Shown: positions 8,593 to 16,392 of the stretch, piece by piece
Layout of the letters: each line of letters begins with the position of its first letter
Position numbering within the stretch: position 1 is the stretch's first letter
Assembly: GCF_027247405.1 (NCBI RefSeq)
Contig: NZ_CP097463.1
Span: forward strand, 2,294,001-2,358,000
Reading direction: 5' to 3'
DNA length: 64,000 bases
DNA from: Jatrophihabitans cynanchi
GTDB taxonomy: Bacteria > Actinomycetota > Actinomycetes > Mycobacteriales > Jatrophihabitantaceae
Translations under genes and position numbers: made by a program
Notes under the pieces: generated by a model
Database searches by the model: none
What the model was told of the DNA's origin: nothing
What the model saw: only the letters and a program-made list of their open reading frames with translations

Positions 8593-10182
8593 ATGCCCCT
8601 CCTCAATCGCCGGGCTAAGCACGCCGAGATGCCGGTCGCACCGCCCCGACCGACGCGCGAGCCGGTCGCCGGTGCCAGAAGAATCGCCGCTCCCGCCTAC
8701 GTCCCCGCCGGCACCGGCCGGCAGGCCCGGCGTGCCGCCCGTCGGAACGTCCGTCGGGTCGAAGCCGGTGCCCGCGTCGCCGAGAGCTCTGCCCGCAAAG
8801 CTGCACGGGACGCCGACCGCGCTGAACGACAAGCCGCCCACTGCCTGCCCCGCGCCGGCGAGGATGGATCCGACTCGCTACGCGTCTACCGGCCGTTGAA
8901 GATCCAGCAGCATCGCGCCACCAGCGAAGTGCTCGCCGGCGCCTACCCGTTCCTGGCCGAAGCCGGCCTCGGGGAAAAGGGCGTCTACGTCGGCACCGAC
9001 TCCTACTCCGGCGCCGCGTTCTGCTTCGACCCTTGGGTGCTCTACGCCGACGGGGTGCTCACCAATCCCAACGTGCTGCTGGCCGGGATCATCGGCCGCG
9101 GCAAAAGCTCCCTGGCCAAATCGCTCGCGACCCGCTCGATCGCGTTCGGCCGCAAGGTCTACGTCCCCGGCGACCCGAAGGGCGAATGGACCCCCGTCGC
9201 CGAGGCCGTCGGCGGACAAGCCATCCAGCTCGGCGGCGGACTCTCGACCCGGCTCAATCCGCTCGACGAAGGCCCACGCCCAGCCGCGCTCAGCGAAGCT
9301 GAGTGGATCAACACCGTCACCGGTCGGCGACGTGACCTGCTGCGCGCCATCGTCGAGATGAGCCTCGCCCGTCCCATGCACTCGGTCGAAGCCACCGCCG
9401 TGTTCACCGCCCTGGACGCCGCCGTCCGCGAGAACACCACACCGACCCTTCGGCACGTCGTCGAAGCGATGTTCAACCCGAGCCACGCCGTGGCCGGCTC
9501 CAGCATCGACCAACTCACCGCCGACGGTCGCGCGGTTGCGCACGCGCTGAACCGGCTCGTCACTGGCGACCTTTCCGGGCTATTCGACGGCCCGTCGACC
9601 ACGCACTTCCACACGGACCTGCCGATGGTCAGCCTCGACCTGTCCCGAATCCACGGCTCCGACCAGCTGATCGCGCTGGTCATGACCTGCGCGTCCACCT
9701 GGATGGAGGCGGCCATCACCGACCCGGACAGCGGGCAACGGTGGGTCATCTACGACGAAGCCTGGCGGCTACTACGCTCCCCGGCCCTGCTGGCCCGGAT
9801 GCAGTCACAGTGGAAGCTCTCCCGCGCGTGGGGCATCGCCAACCTCATGATCATTCATCGCCTGTCGGACCTGGACGCCGTCGGCGACGCCAACTCCGCC
9901 GTCCGCAACCTCGCTCTCGGCCTGCTCGCCGACTGCTCCACCCGCATCATTTACGCCCAAGAAGCCGGCGAATCTACCAAGACCGGAGCCGCCATAGGAC
10001 TCGCCGCCGCCGAGATCGCACAGCTGCCCGACCTCGAACGCGGCGAAGGCCTATGGAAGATCAAAGACAGGGCCTTCCTGGCGCGGAACGTCCTCACCCC
10101 AGGCGAGCTCGCCGTTTTCGATACCAACAGCAGGATGGACGGCCCCGCAGCCCGGCGCCCGGCAGGACCATCGCCATGCTGA
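8593..10182 (+). CDS. VirB4-like conjugation ATPase
   Basis: The 529-residue ATPase has a Walker A variant in GIIGRGKSSLAKS (about residue 165) and a Walker B in RWVIYDEAWRLL (about 384). This is the HerA/VirB4 class that powers pilus assembly and substrate transfer. The N-terminal 80 residues are basic and Ala-rich. ATG 8593 (MPLLNRRAKH) directly follows the SCO6880 stop and is preferred over the upstream in-frame ATG inside that gene. Its end marks the border to the defence cargo. Confidence 0.9.
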   Translation: MPLLNRRAKHAEMPVAPPRPTREPVAGARRIAAPAYVPAGTGRQARRAARRNVRRVEAGARVAESSARKAARDADRAERQAAHCLPRAGEDGSDSLRVYRPLKIQQHRATSEVLAGAYPFLAEAGLGEKGVYVGTDSYSGAAFCFDPWVLYADGVLTNPNVLLAGIIGRGKSSLAKSLATRSIAFGRKVYVPGDPKGEWTPVAEAVGGQAIQLGGGLSTRLNPLDEGPRPAALSEAEWINTVTGRRRDLLRAIVEMSLARPMHSVEATAVFTALDAAVRENTTPTLRHVVEAMFNPSHAVAGSSIDQLTADGRAVAHALNRLVTGDLSGLFDGPSTTHFHTDLPMVSLDLSRIHGSDQLIALVMTCASTWMEAAITDPDSGQRWVIYDEAWRLLRSPALLARMQSQWKLSRAWGIANLMIIHRLSDLDAVGDANSAVRNLALGLLADCSTRIIYAQEAGESTKTGAAIGLAAAEIAQLPDLERGEGLWKIKDRAFLARNVLTPGELAVFDTNSRMDGPAARRPAGPSPC

Positions 10183-10552
10183 CCCTGGCTAGCGCTAGCG
10201 TACGTAGACGGCCAGCTCCGGGCTCTCGCGCTGCCCGCGATCATGCCGGGAGGCGAGCGTCAGCCTCGCCGGGGTTCATCCACTCGGCCGAACCTTCATC
10301 CGGAATCCAAGGTGGTACCACCGGCCGCAGCGCGGGCTGCGCCGAATAGGTACACCGCTCAGCGACCGTTGGTTGCTTTTCCGATCCGGCGTTATGCGAG
10401 CACGAGTCGCCGCCCGATCCGGGACAACCAGCCCTCATTAGAAGGTTCGCGGCGTGGTCCCCAATGCCCGGGGGTCTACGCGTGAGTCAGCCACGCTCGA
10501 GAGCTTCTGGTGCACGTCCTCGGCCTGGTGAGCTGACTACGCCGATTCGGAG
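10183..10552. other. Intergenic border between the conjugation module and the cargo
   Basis: No convincing gene is present; the 80-codon frame at 10243-10485 has poor composition. The stretch contains the palindrome GCTAGCGCTAGC just after virB4 and a small inverted repeat GGCGAG/CTCGCC near 10253-10270. This is the left junction of the cargo inserted between virB4 and the DUF3846-like gene. No duplicated target sequence was found. Confidence 0.4.
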
Positions 10553-11911
10553 CTACCTCACGACGCGTGGAGCCCCGTGCTGCTTCCCGGACCCGTCGGC
10601 GTGCACGACGGCCGCGATCTCCTCCGGTCGGGCATAGAAGGTCGTGCCGTCGCGGCGCACGTAGTATTCGGGCCGGTTCTTATTGACTGTGAGGGCATGA
10701 AGGGTGCCGTCGCCGCCGGTAACCTCTAACATCAGAATGCTGCGCCCCTCCAGCCGGTGCGCACTGATGCGTGTACGCGGAGATGGCGTGACGAGATCGC
10801 GCAAGAGATCGGTGAGCCGCCTTCGCGCCACGGGCATCTTGTCGGCGATTCCGACCAAGGCGCCGTCCCCGTCGGCCACACCGAACAACACGGTGCCACC
10901 GTCACCGTTCGCGAACGCGACGACCGTCTTGAATACGGTGCGCTTCTCCTCGGCTGTATCGGGTAGTTTCGCCTTGTACTCCAGGTCCTGACCCTCCCCT
11001 TGGGCGGCCAACCGGGTCAAATCGGCGAGCGGGTCCTTTGGGAACTCATCGTTCTCCACATCAGGGCTAATGCGTCCGCCCCAACCGGACAGTGCCCGGA
11101 AATCTAGCCACTCATGCCCGGACTTCACCCACAACCAAGCATCGGCTGGCAGTCCATGCGGAAGCGGTATGGTCACCTGCCCTGGCTTCGTAAGGATGGC
11201 GCTCGTGCGGTCCTGCACGCCGTTGAGTTCCAGCCGAACGCCCCGCACTTGTCGCCCGCCGATCCACACGTCCAGTGACGACGGCCGGATCCGGACTCGA
11301 TTGATGCGGGCCCTGTTGTCAATGACTCGCACGGTGATCAACCCCAGCGGCGGAGTGCCAGTGGAGGTAAGGGTGAAGTCGCCATGGAAGAACGCGCTGT
11401 ACGCGGCGCTTAGGGTCGGAAAGGACGGCGCTTCGTCGCGACCGACCAGGTAACCGGCTGGCTGTTGGAACGTCTGCTGATTCGGCAGGTGCAGTTTGTA
11501 CTCCGTCGACGGCCAGCGCAGGGCCAGCTGAGAGTAGGCGGCCAGACTGGGAAGCCGCTGCCACGAGAACGTCGTAGCCGGCAGTTCGAAGCCCGCCTCG
11601 ACCGATCCCACAATCAATCGACGTTCACCGGGTTCTCCGAGCAGTGCAGCGAGCCGGGCGGTAGTCGACAGACTCGTCGCAAAGACGCAGTCCTCGTAGA
11701 ACCACGACTCCTCACGCCAGCCCGGCGGGCACACGCCGACCACGATCTGCGCCGTCATAAGCCGGACCGGCCCGTCCGCTCGTTTGCTTGTGGGCGGGTC
11801 AACCGGTGTGTCGGATGGTCTTCCCTCGCGAACGGCCGTAATCCATACCTTGGATCGACGCGCGCGTAGATACGACCGCATCGCGCCGACGTCGATACTG
11901 CCCTGGTCCAC
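10553..11911 (-). CDS. AlbA_2 (Schlafen-type) domain protein with an uncharacterised N-terminal region
   Basis: The product has about 452 residues. The C-terminal third (from about residue 310) carries an AlbA_2 domain: EGQDLEYKAKLPD, TVVAFANGDGGTVLFGVADG, and a closing YYVRRDGTTFYARPEEI. AlbA_2 occurs in ATP-dependent or nucleic-acid-binding proteins, many of them in defence islands. The first roughly 300 residues, beta-rich with several Trp (PPGWREESWFYEDC), match nothing I recognise. Possible starts are TTG 11920, GTG 11911 and ATG 11881. It is on the same strand as the qat genes but separated by about 220 bases, so it is probably an independent unit. Confidence 0.7.
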   Translation of the reverse strand: MDQGSIDVGAMRSYLRARRSKVWITAVREGRPSDTPVDPPTSKRADGPVRLMTAQIVVGVCPPGWREESWFYEDCVFATSLSTTARLAALLGEPGERRLIVGSVEAGFELPATTFSWQRLPSLAAYSQLALRWPSTEYKLHLPNQQTFQQPAGYLVGRDEAPSFPTLSAAYSAFFHGDFTLTSTGTPPLGLITVRVIDNRARINRVRIRPSSLDVWIGGRQVRGVRLELNGVQDRTSAILTKPGQVTIPLPHGLPADAWLWVKSGHEWLDFRALSGWGGRISPDVENDEFPKDPLADLTRLAAQGEGQDLEYKAKLPDTAEEKRTVFKTVVAFANGDGGTVLFGVADGDGALVGIADKMPVARRRLTDLLRDLVTPSPRTRISAHRLEGRSILMLEVTGGDGTLHALTVNKNRPEYYVRRDGTTFYARPEEIAAVVHADGSGKQHGAPRVVR

Positions 11912-12130
11912 ACCCGGCAAGCTACGCCCGGCGCCGACACATCTAATGACGACGCACGGAGACGTCTCGTTGTGCCAAGCGCACGACCCGAAAACGGGCT
12001 GATGAGCGGACGCTAGCCGCTGCGCCCATTGCGGCGCGCGCGGAGGAAAGCTCGATGTCGGTGTACTGGTGCGGCCGCGACCAAGGGACCAGTCGCAGAG
12101 GCGGGAGTGACGAGGCCATGGCGACGGCTT

Positions 12131-12895
12131 TTAGACCCCGGCTGCGTCAAGCGCCGCCTGAAATCCCGACGGCATTCGCGACCGAGCTCCGGTCACAGCG
12201 AGCAAGCCGCCGAGGGTGCGGTAGAACCCGTGGCGGACAGCGTTCTCGTGGCTGCAGTCGCGCCGGGCGAGGCGCTTCTCAAGAGCGTGGATGTCTCCGG
12301 GCTTTGAGGCGAGCGTGGACTTGCGTGAGGCAGGAAAGTCGGTCTCGGGGAGCATCCTGTTGGTCGGGATTTGCGCGAGCCGGTCGTCGGTCATCGCGTT
12401 ATTAACCGAGAAGTAGCACCCAAGCGCGACGGCTTCGCAGATCTCGTCAGGCGTCCCGTTGAACCAGTGGAGCACTGCCCCGGGATGCGGACGCTGGCGA
12501 AGGACGGCGAGCAGTTGACGCGTCCGCCCCGTGCTGTGCAGCGACAGCAGCACGGGCTGTCCCTGGCAGGCATGAAGGATCGCCTCCAGCACCTCCCGCT
12601 GCGGGCCGTGGGGACCTCTGCGGTCCAGCCCGACCTCCCCCACGATCACATGCCCCTGGACTGCCTCGCGCAGCACGGTCTCGTTCACCGTGCTGATGGC
12701 GTCGGGGAGCCCGGGGTGGGCACCAAAGCCCCACGCGAGTGTCGGATCGGATCGACGGGCGGCGGCGCGGGCCTCACTCGGCGTTCGGGTCATCGCGAAC
12801 ACCAGCGCGCCGTTGAGGCCGGCGATCTGGCGGCCGGTGACGTCCGGTGCGATGTGAGCGTGGCAGTCGAGCGGAGGCAGATCAGACGGGGACAT
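12131..12895 (-). CDS. qatD: QatD, TatD-family metal-dependent nuclease of the Qat defence system
   Basis: The 254-residue TatD-type protein shows all expected metal ligands: DCHAH near the N-terminus, GEVGLD, the His of LSLHS, HWF, and Asp in PETDFP. TatD proteins are amidohydrolase-fold DNases. ATG 12895 overlaps the original qatC stop (TGA 12882-12884), so qatD was translationally coupled to qatC before an IS entered qatC. Now it is separated from the main part of qatC by the IS4 element, whose transposase is on the same strand and might provide read-through. It is the fourth gene of the QatABCD anti-phage system (Gao et al. 2020). Confidence 0.88.
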   Translation of the reverse strand: MSPSDLPPLDCHAHIAPDVTGRQIAGLNGALVFAMTRTPSEARAAARRSDPTLAWGFGAHPGLPDAISTVNETVLREAVQGHVIVGEVGLDRRGPHGPQREVLEAILHACQGQPVLLSLHSTGRTRQLLAVLRQRPHPGAVLHWFNGTPDEICEAVALGCYFSVNNAMTDDRLAQIPTNRMLPETDFPASRKSTLASKPGDIHALEKRLARRDCSHENAVRHGFYRTLGGLLAVTGARSRMPSGFQAALDAAGV

Positions 12896-13075
12896 GCGCG
12901 AGTTCCTCCAGCCCCCGGTCCACAAGGTCCAAGACGTGGTCGAAGTCCGTGTCCGGAGGCCAGACGGCAGACCCCAGGACGCGGTGCCTCGCAATCCCGT
13001 TGCGTGTGGCTGACCGCCACGCGGCGATGTCGTGCCGACGATACCTGCGGACGGCCTCGGCGGGTGCTTTAGCCC
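12882..13075 (-). pseudogene. qatC: Detached 3' part of qatC
   Basis: Read on the minus strand, the bases from the left duplicated target site to TGA 12882-12884 continue the qatC frame exactly. The first codon formed across the target site is GCA, then 60 codons follow (PAEAVRRYRRHDIAAW through GLEELAHVPV) and stop inside the qatD start region. Joined to codons 1-365 on the other side of the IS this restores a protein of about 425 residues. It has no start of its own. Confidence 0.85.
13066..13075. repeat. Target site duplication, left copy (GCTTTAGCCC)
   Basis: The ten bases GCTTTAGCCC are repeated directly after the element at 14523-14532. Ten to eleven bases is in the usual range for IS4-family insertions. 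The copy lies inside qatC and proves that the element inserted there. Confidence 0.85.
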
Positions 13076-14522
13076 AAATACCGTTCAGTTAGTGGGTAGG
13101 AGGATGACGGTTGGTGGTGCGGCCGGTTGCGGCCAGCTCGCGTGGTGGGCGCGTTTGACGTGCCACTTGGTGTACTTGCGCTTGATCACGCGCGGGTTGG
13201 ATCGCCGTCGGCGCCCGGGGTTGAGCCTGTTCAGGAGTTGGCGGATCGCCTCGCGCCACAGGCCGTCACGGCGTCGAGGGGGAAAAGGCGCCGCCCTGGG
13301 CGAGGGAGCGGCGGCTGACGCGTAGGGCGGCGACGAAGGAGACCCGGTCTGGGTCTCGACCGCCGGTGGTGGCGGTGTCGGCCATCAGCGCCCGGATCGC
13401 GTAGTGGCAGCACAGGTATCCCCAGATCTCCTGGAGCACCAGGTCCGGCGATTTGGACCGAAGCACGATGCGGGGCCCGCGCTGGTGCGTCTTGAGTTCG
13501 TCGAAGGTCGACTCGATCTCCCAGCGCTCGGCGTAGGCCAGCGCGAGCTGCTCGCCGGGCGCCTCGTCGGGATCGGTCAAGGTGGTGAGCAACCGGTAGG
13601 TGGTGGTGTTCTCGCGGCCGTCGTCGAGGGTGTAGTCGATGACCCGTACCGGCATCGGCTCACCATGGCGGTCGGTGGACCTGCGCAACTGGCCCAGCCA
13701 GGACCCGTCGGCAAGATCACGCACGTGTGTCGGGTTCGGCCCGAACCTGTCCGTGCGGACGCGCCACAGCAGATCGGCGTTCGTGTCGGTCGCCTTGCGC
13801 CACAGCGCGTAGGAGAAGAACCCACGGTCGGCCAGCACCACCATCCCCGGCCCGAACGCCGGCAGCAGTTTCTCGGTCAGCGTCGCTTCCGAGTCCCGGT
13901 ATGCACCTACCCGCGCGGCCAGTATCGCGTGCGTGCCGCACTCGGCCAGCGCCACCACCCGGGCCTGCGGGAACGCGGACTTCTCGCCCTTGTTCACCCC
14001 GGGCCGGCCGAAGAACTCATCGTTGACCGGTACATCGGCAACGTCCAGGCAGGTGCCGTCGATCGCGACCATCCGCCGCCCGGCCAGCCATACCCCCGGC
14101 GTGTCCGGGCCGCCCAAGGGCGCAGCGACCCGCTCGAACAATGCCCGCACCGGCTCGGCACCCAGCCGGGCCCGAGCCTGGAAGATCGCCGACTTTCCCG
14201 GAAGCACGAACTCCGAACGCCAGCGATCCGACCATGCCAGCCCATCGGTCAGCTGCGCCAGCACGTCCTCGTACGACCCGTCGGCGTACAGCGCCATCCC
14301 CACCGCGAAGTAGGCCATCACCCGAGCCGGCAACAACCGGGACCGCTGCTGCGTGCGCCCGACCCGCTCGATCACCTCATCGACCAGATCCGGCGGGAAC
14401 ACCCGCGTCAGCACACCCACCGACACCAGATCCGACAGTCGGCGATCCGACGTCGGCTTCTTCCATCCCGCACGAGGCATGCAACCAAACTACACCGGTG
14501 TAAGCTTAACTGAACGGTATTG
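13076..14522 (-). mobile_element. IS4-family insertion sequence interrupting qatC
   Basis: The element is about 1.45 kb. Its ends are inverted repeats AATACCGTTCAGTTA (13077-13091) and TAACTGAACGGTATT (14507-14521), perfect over 15 bases. A direct duplication of GCTTTAGCCC flanks it. It carries one transposase gene on the minus strand, the same direction as the qat genes. The repeats and duplication are intact, so insertion may be recent, although the transposase has a frame break near its 3' end. Confidence 0.9.
13266..14480 (-). CDS. IS4-family DDE transposase, frameshifted near the C-terminus
   Basis: The 404-residue frame has the DDE core: AIDGT (first Asp), LADRGFF (second Asp), and YAERWEIESTFDELK, the Y-R-E-K signature of IS4. 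The frame ends after SLAQGGAF with SPSTP. Deleting one base in the run TTTTCCCCC (minus strand, about 13282-13290) restores a typical tail, PPRRRDGLWREAIRQLL and onward through KRKYTKWHVKRAHH, that stops at TAA 13089-13091 inside the terminal repeat. The element's original gene was therefore 13089-14480. Either it is a frameshift mutant or the slippery run is read with a +1 shift. The catalytic core is complete. Confidence 0.88.
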   Translation of the reverse strand: MPRAGWKKPTSDRRLSDLVSVGVLTRVFPPDLVDEVIERVGRTQQRSRLLPARVMAYFAVGMALYADGSYEDVLAQLTDGLAWSDRWRSEFVLPGKSAIFQARARLGAEPVRALFERVAAPLGGPDTPGVWLAGRRMVAIDGTCLDVADVPVNDEFFGRPGVNKGEKSAFPQARVVALAECGTHAILAARVGAYRDSEATLTEKLLPAFGPGMVVLADRGFFSYALWRKATDTNADLLWRVRTDRFGPNPTHVRDLADGSWLGQLRRSTDRHGEPMPVRVIDYTLDDGRENTTTYRLLTTLTDPDEAPGEQLALAYAERWEIESTFDELKTHQRGPRIVLRSKSPDLVLQEIWGYLCCHYAIRALMADTATTGGRDPDRVSFVAALRVSRRSLAQGGAFSPSTP

Positions 14523-15616
14523 GCTTTAGCCCACGTCTGAACGGCGTAGTCGGTCAGGTCGGGCATCCCGGCGGCGATGAATGCTGCTCGGCGCACAAGG
14601 CAGGCGATGCAAACGCCGCACTGAGTGTTCGGGTTCCCGCCAGGAGGCCTGCCGGGATTGGGCTTGGCGCAGGACACGGTCGCTGCAGCGAGAGCCTGAT
14701 CGGCGGCCGTTGCAGCGGGCATCGCCCGCTTGAGCAGCTGACCCTTAGTGAGATCGTGGTGCGGGTTCTCTACGGTGATGCCGGTCAGGCCGAGGGTCGC
14801 GAGCAGTTCTGCGAGCGCGTGAAAGGTCCAAGGGTGTGTGGAGCGCGTCGTCATCACGCCAGCGCGGGACGGCTCCAGTGGAGGGTTGATGCTGGTGAAC
14901 CCGTTCTCGGGCACGAGTACGCGCCTCGCGCCCATGCCTGACGCGGCGACGACAGCCATCGTCATGAACAGCAGCGACCGCGTCTTCGGGGTTCGGTTCC
15001 CCACGTCGCCGCGATGACGCAGGGGGTACTGGGTGTAGGTGCGCGGCGGGGTCTGCGCGGCGAGGTGCATCTGGAGATGTTCCTGCGCGCGGCGGATGAG
15101 GGTCGAGGTGTCGGCGTGGCCGAGGAAGAACGGTGTCCCTGGCTCTCGGAGCCGGATGAGGGCCCCGCACAGCGAATCCAGTCCGCCGGAGACCAAGCAG
15201 ATGTCGTCGGCGGCGGCCACCTTGAGATTGAGGGACAACTCGGGTTGCCTCGCTTTCGACGGGACGCATCGAAGGGCCCAGTCGTCGCCGGTCAGCCAGT
15301 GGAGAAGGTCGACGGCCTGTTCCAGCGCGGTGTCGGTCCACGAATCGGGCTGATCGACGTGGACGGTGAGGGTCAGCGGCCGTGTGAGAGCTTTGGCGGG
15401 CTGACGGGCTGTGCGGTCGGCGATGTAGGCCGCCGCGACGACCCGGAGCAGATCCTTGGCCTCGCGCGCTGGGAGGCCGAACTGGGTGGCGTGCCAGTCG
15501 ATGCCCGCGCGGATCGTGTCGGTGTGGCCTGCTGCCAGCGGCCACTCGTGCAAGGCTGCGCCGGCGTCGCGCCGGCTGTCGCCCTCGCCGGCGAGCTCTA
15601 TGCGGGCGCTGCTCAT
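14408..15616 (-). CDS. qatC: QatC, QueC-like protein of the Qat defence system (C-terminus replaced by IS sequence)
   Basis: The present frame encodes 402 residues. Residues 1-365 are QatC: a PP-loop in LVSGGLDSLCGAL (about residue 140) and a zinc site CGVCIACLVRR, both typical of QueC-like ATPases. The last 37 residues come from the IS terminus and have no QatC counterpart. The native last 60 residues lie beyond the IS at 12882-13075. ATG 15616 overlaps the qatB stop. In Qat systems QatC resembles the 7-cyano-7-deazaguanine synthase QueC, but no queuosine genes are near. Whether the truncated protein works is unknown. Confidence 0.88.
   Translation of the reverse strand: MSSARIELAGEGDSRRDAGAALHEWPLAAGHTDTIRAGIDWHATQFGLPAREAKDLLRVVAAAYIADRTARQPAKALTRPLTLTVHVDQPDSWTDTALEQAVDLLHWLTGDDWALRCVPSKARQPELSLNLKVAAADDICLVSGGLDSLCGALIRLREPGTPFFLGHADTSTLIRRAQEHLQMHLAAQTPPRTYTQYPLRHRGDVGNRTPKTRSLLFMTMAVVAASGMGARRVLVPENGFTSINPPLEPSRAGVMTTRSTHPWTFHALAELLATLGLTGITVENPHHDLTKGQLLKRAMPAATAADQALAAATVSCAKPNPGRPPGGNPNTQCGVCIACLVRRAAFIAAGMPDLTDYAVQTWAKANTVQLSLHRCSLVACLVRDGRSRRRIADCRIWCRWVC
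14523..14532. repeat. Target site duplication, right copy (GCTTTAGCCC)
   Basis: This copy is identical to 13066-13075 and adjoins the right end of the IS4 element. It encodes part of the qatC codons for Trp-Ala-Lys-Ala on the minus strand. Confidence 0.85.
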
Positions 15617-16392
15617 CGAGTTCTCCGGAAGATGCTCAGGACGTCTTGGGCCAGGCGGGCTGCCTTGTCGATGAGCCCCTGCTTGCTGAGCTTGCCGACC
15701 GGCTTGTCCACAGGGTTGCTGATGTCGCTCGCGATGTACTCCTTGATCTCCTGCTCCATCTTCGCCGCCTCGGAAGGCGGCACCGGGTCTTTGCGATGCT
15801 CAGAAGTCAGCTCGATGAGCGCGAACTCGTACGTGAGGTTGCCGGTGAACATCTCGACGAGCCGTTCGGCGTCGGGCTCCTCCGCTGCCTCCATCGCCTC
15901 AAGCATGGTCTCCATCGCCGCGGACTTGAGCGCGGCATCTTCGGGGTGCGTCGGGACGCCGAGCAGTTCCTGGGCGATCGCCTCGCATCGCGCCGTGTCG
16001 TCGGGTAGAGCGTCGAGCGCGGCCATGTCGAGACCGAGTTCTGCCAGTCCCTGTGCGTCTCGGGCGCGGTAGGCGCTCGCGCCTGCGACTGCGGCGGCCC
16101 CACGTGCAGCGCTGCCCGCCAGCCCCGGCCTTCCTCCGCCGCCACCGGTGAGGGACTTGCTGCGCGTGTAGCCCGCGGTGCCGGCCGGCCGGCTCGGTCT
16201 AATCTGACCGGCCGCGTACATGCCGGGAGCAGGCGGCGGTCCGCCCTGGGTCTTGTTGAGGGCCTGCGTGAGTGCTTTGACGAGGTCCTCGACCGGCGGC
16301 CTTCTGCCGCCTCCTGCTACTTGCTCGTAGAGGTCGTGCGCGTCATCCCACGACGCTGTGCCGCTGCCGCCGTACGCGCCCGAGGTGCCCAT
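15613..16392 (-). CDS. qatB: QatB of the Qat defence system
   Basis: The 259-residue protein begins MGTSGAYGGSGTASW, a Gly/Ser-rich start typical of QatB. A Gly-rich linker follows (about residues 45-100) and then a helical C-terminal domain with acidic stretches (AMETMLEAMEAAEEPDAERL). It has no membrane helix and no catalytic motif. QatB is an uncharacterised but required part of QatABCD. Its start shares one base with the qatA stop and its stop overlaps the qatC start, so A, B and C are tightly coupled. Confidence 0.82.
   Translation of the reverse strand: MGTSGAYGGSGTASWDDAHDLYEQVAGGGRRPPVEDLVKALTQALNKTQGGPPPAPGMYAAGQIRPSRPAGTAGYTRSKSLTGGGGGRPGLAGSAARGAAAVAGASAYRARDAQGLAELGLDMAALDALPDDTARCEAIAQELLGVPTHPEDAALKSAAMETMLEAMEAAEEPDAERLVEMFTGNLTYEFALIELTSEHRKDPVPPSEAAKMEQEIKEYIASDISNPVDKPVGKLSKQGLIDKAARLAQDVLSIFRRTR

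Noticed and set aside
10243-10485. Small gene of 80 codons after virB4
   Set aside because: The composition is Arg/Pro-rich with no ribosome site and no resemblance to a protein family.
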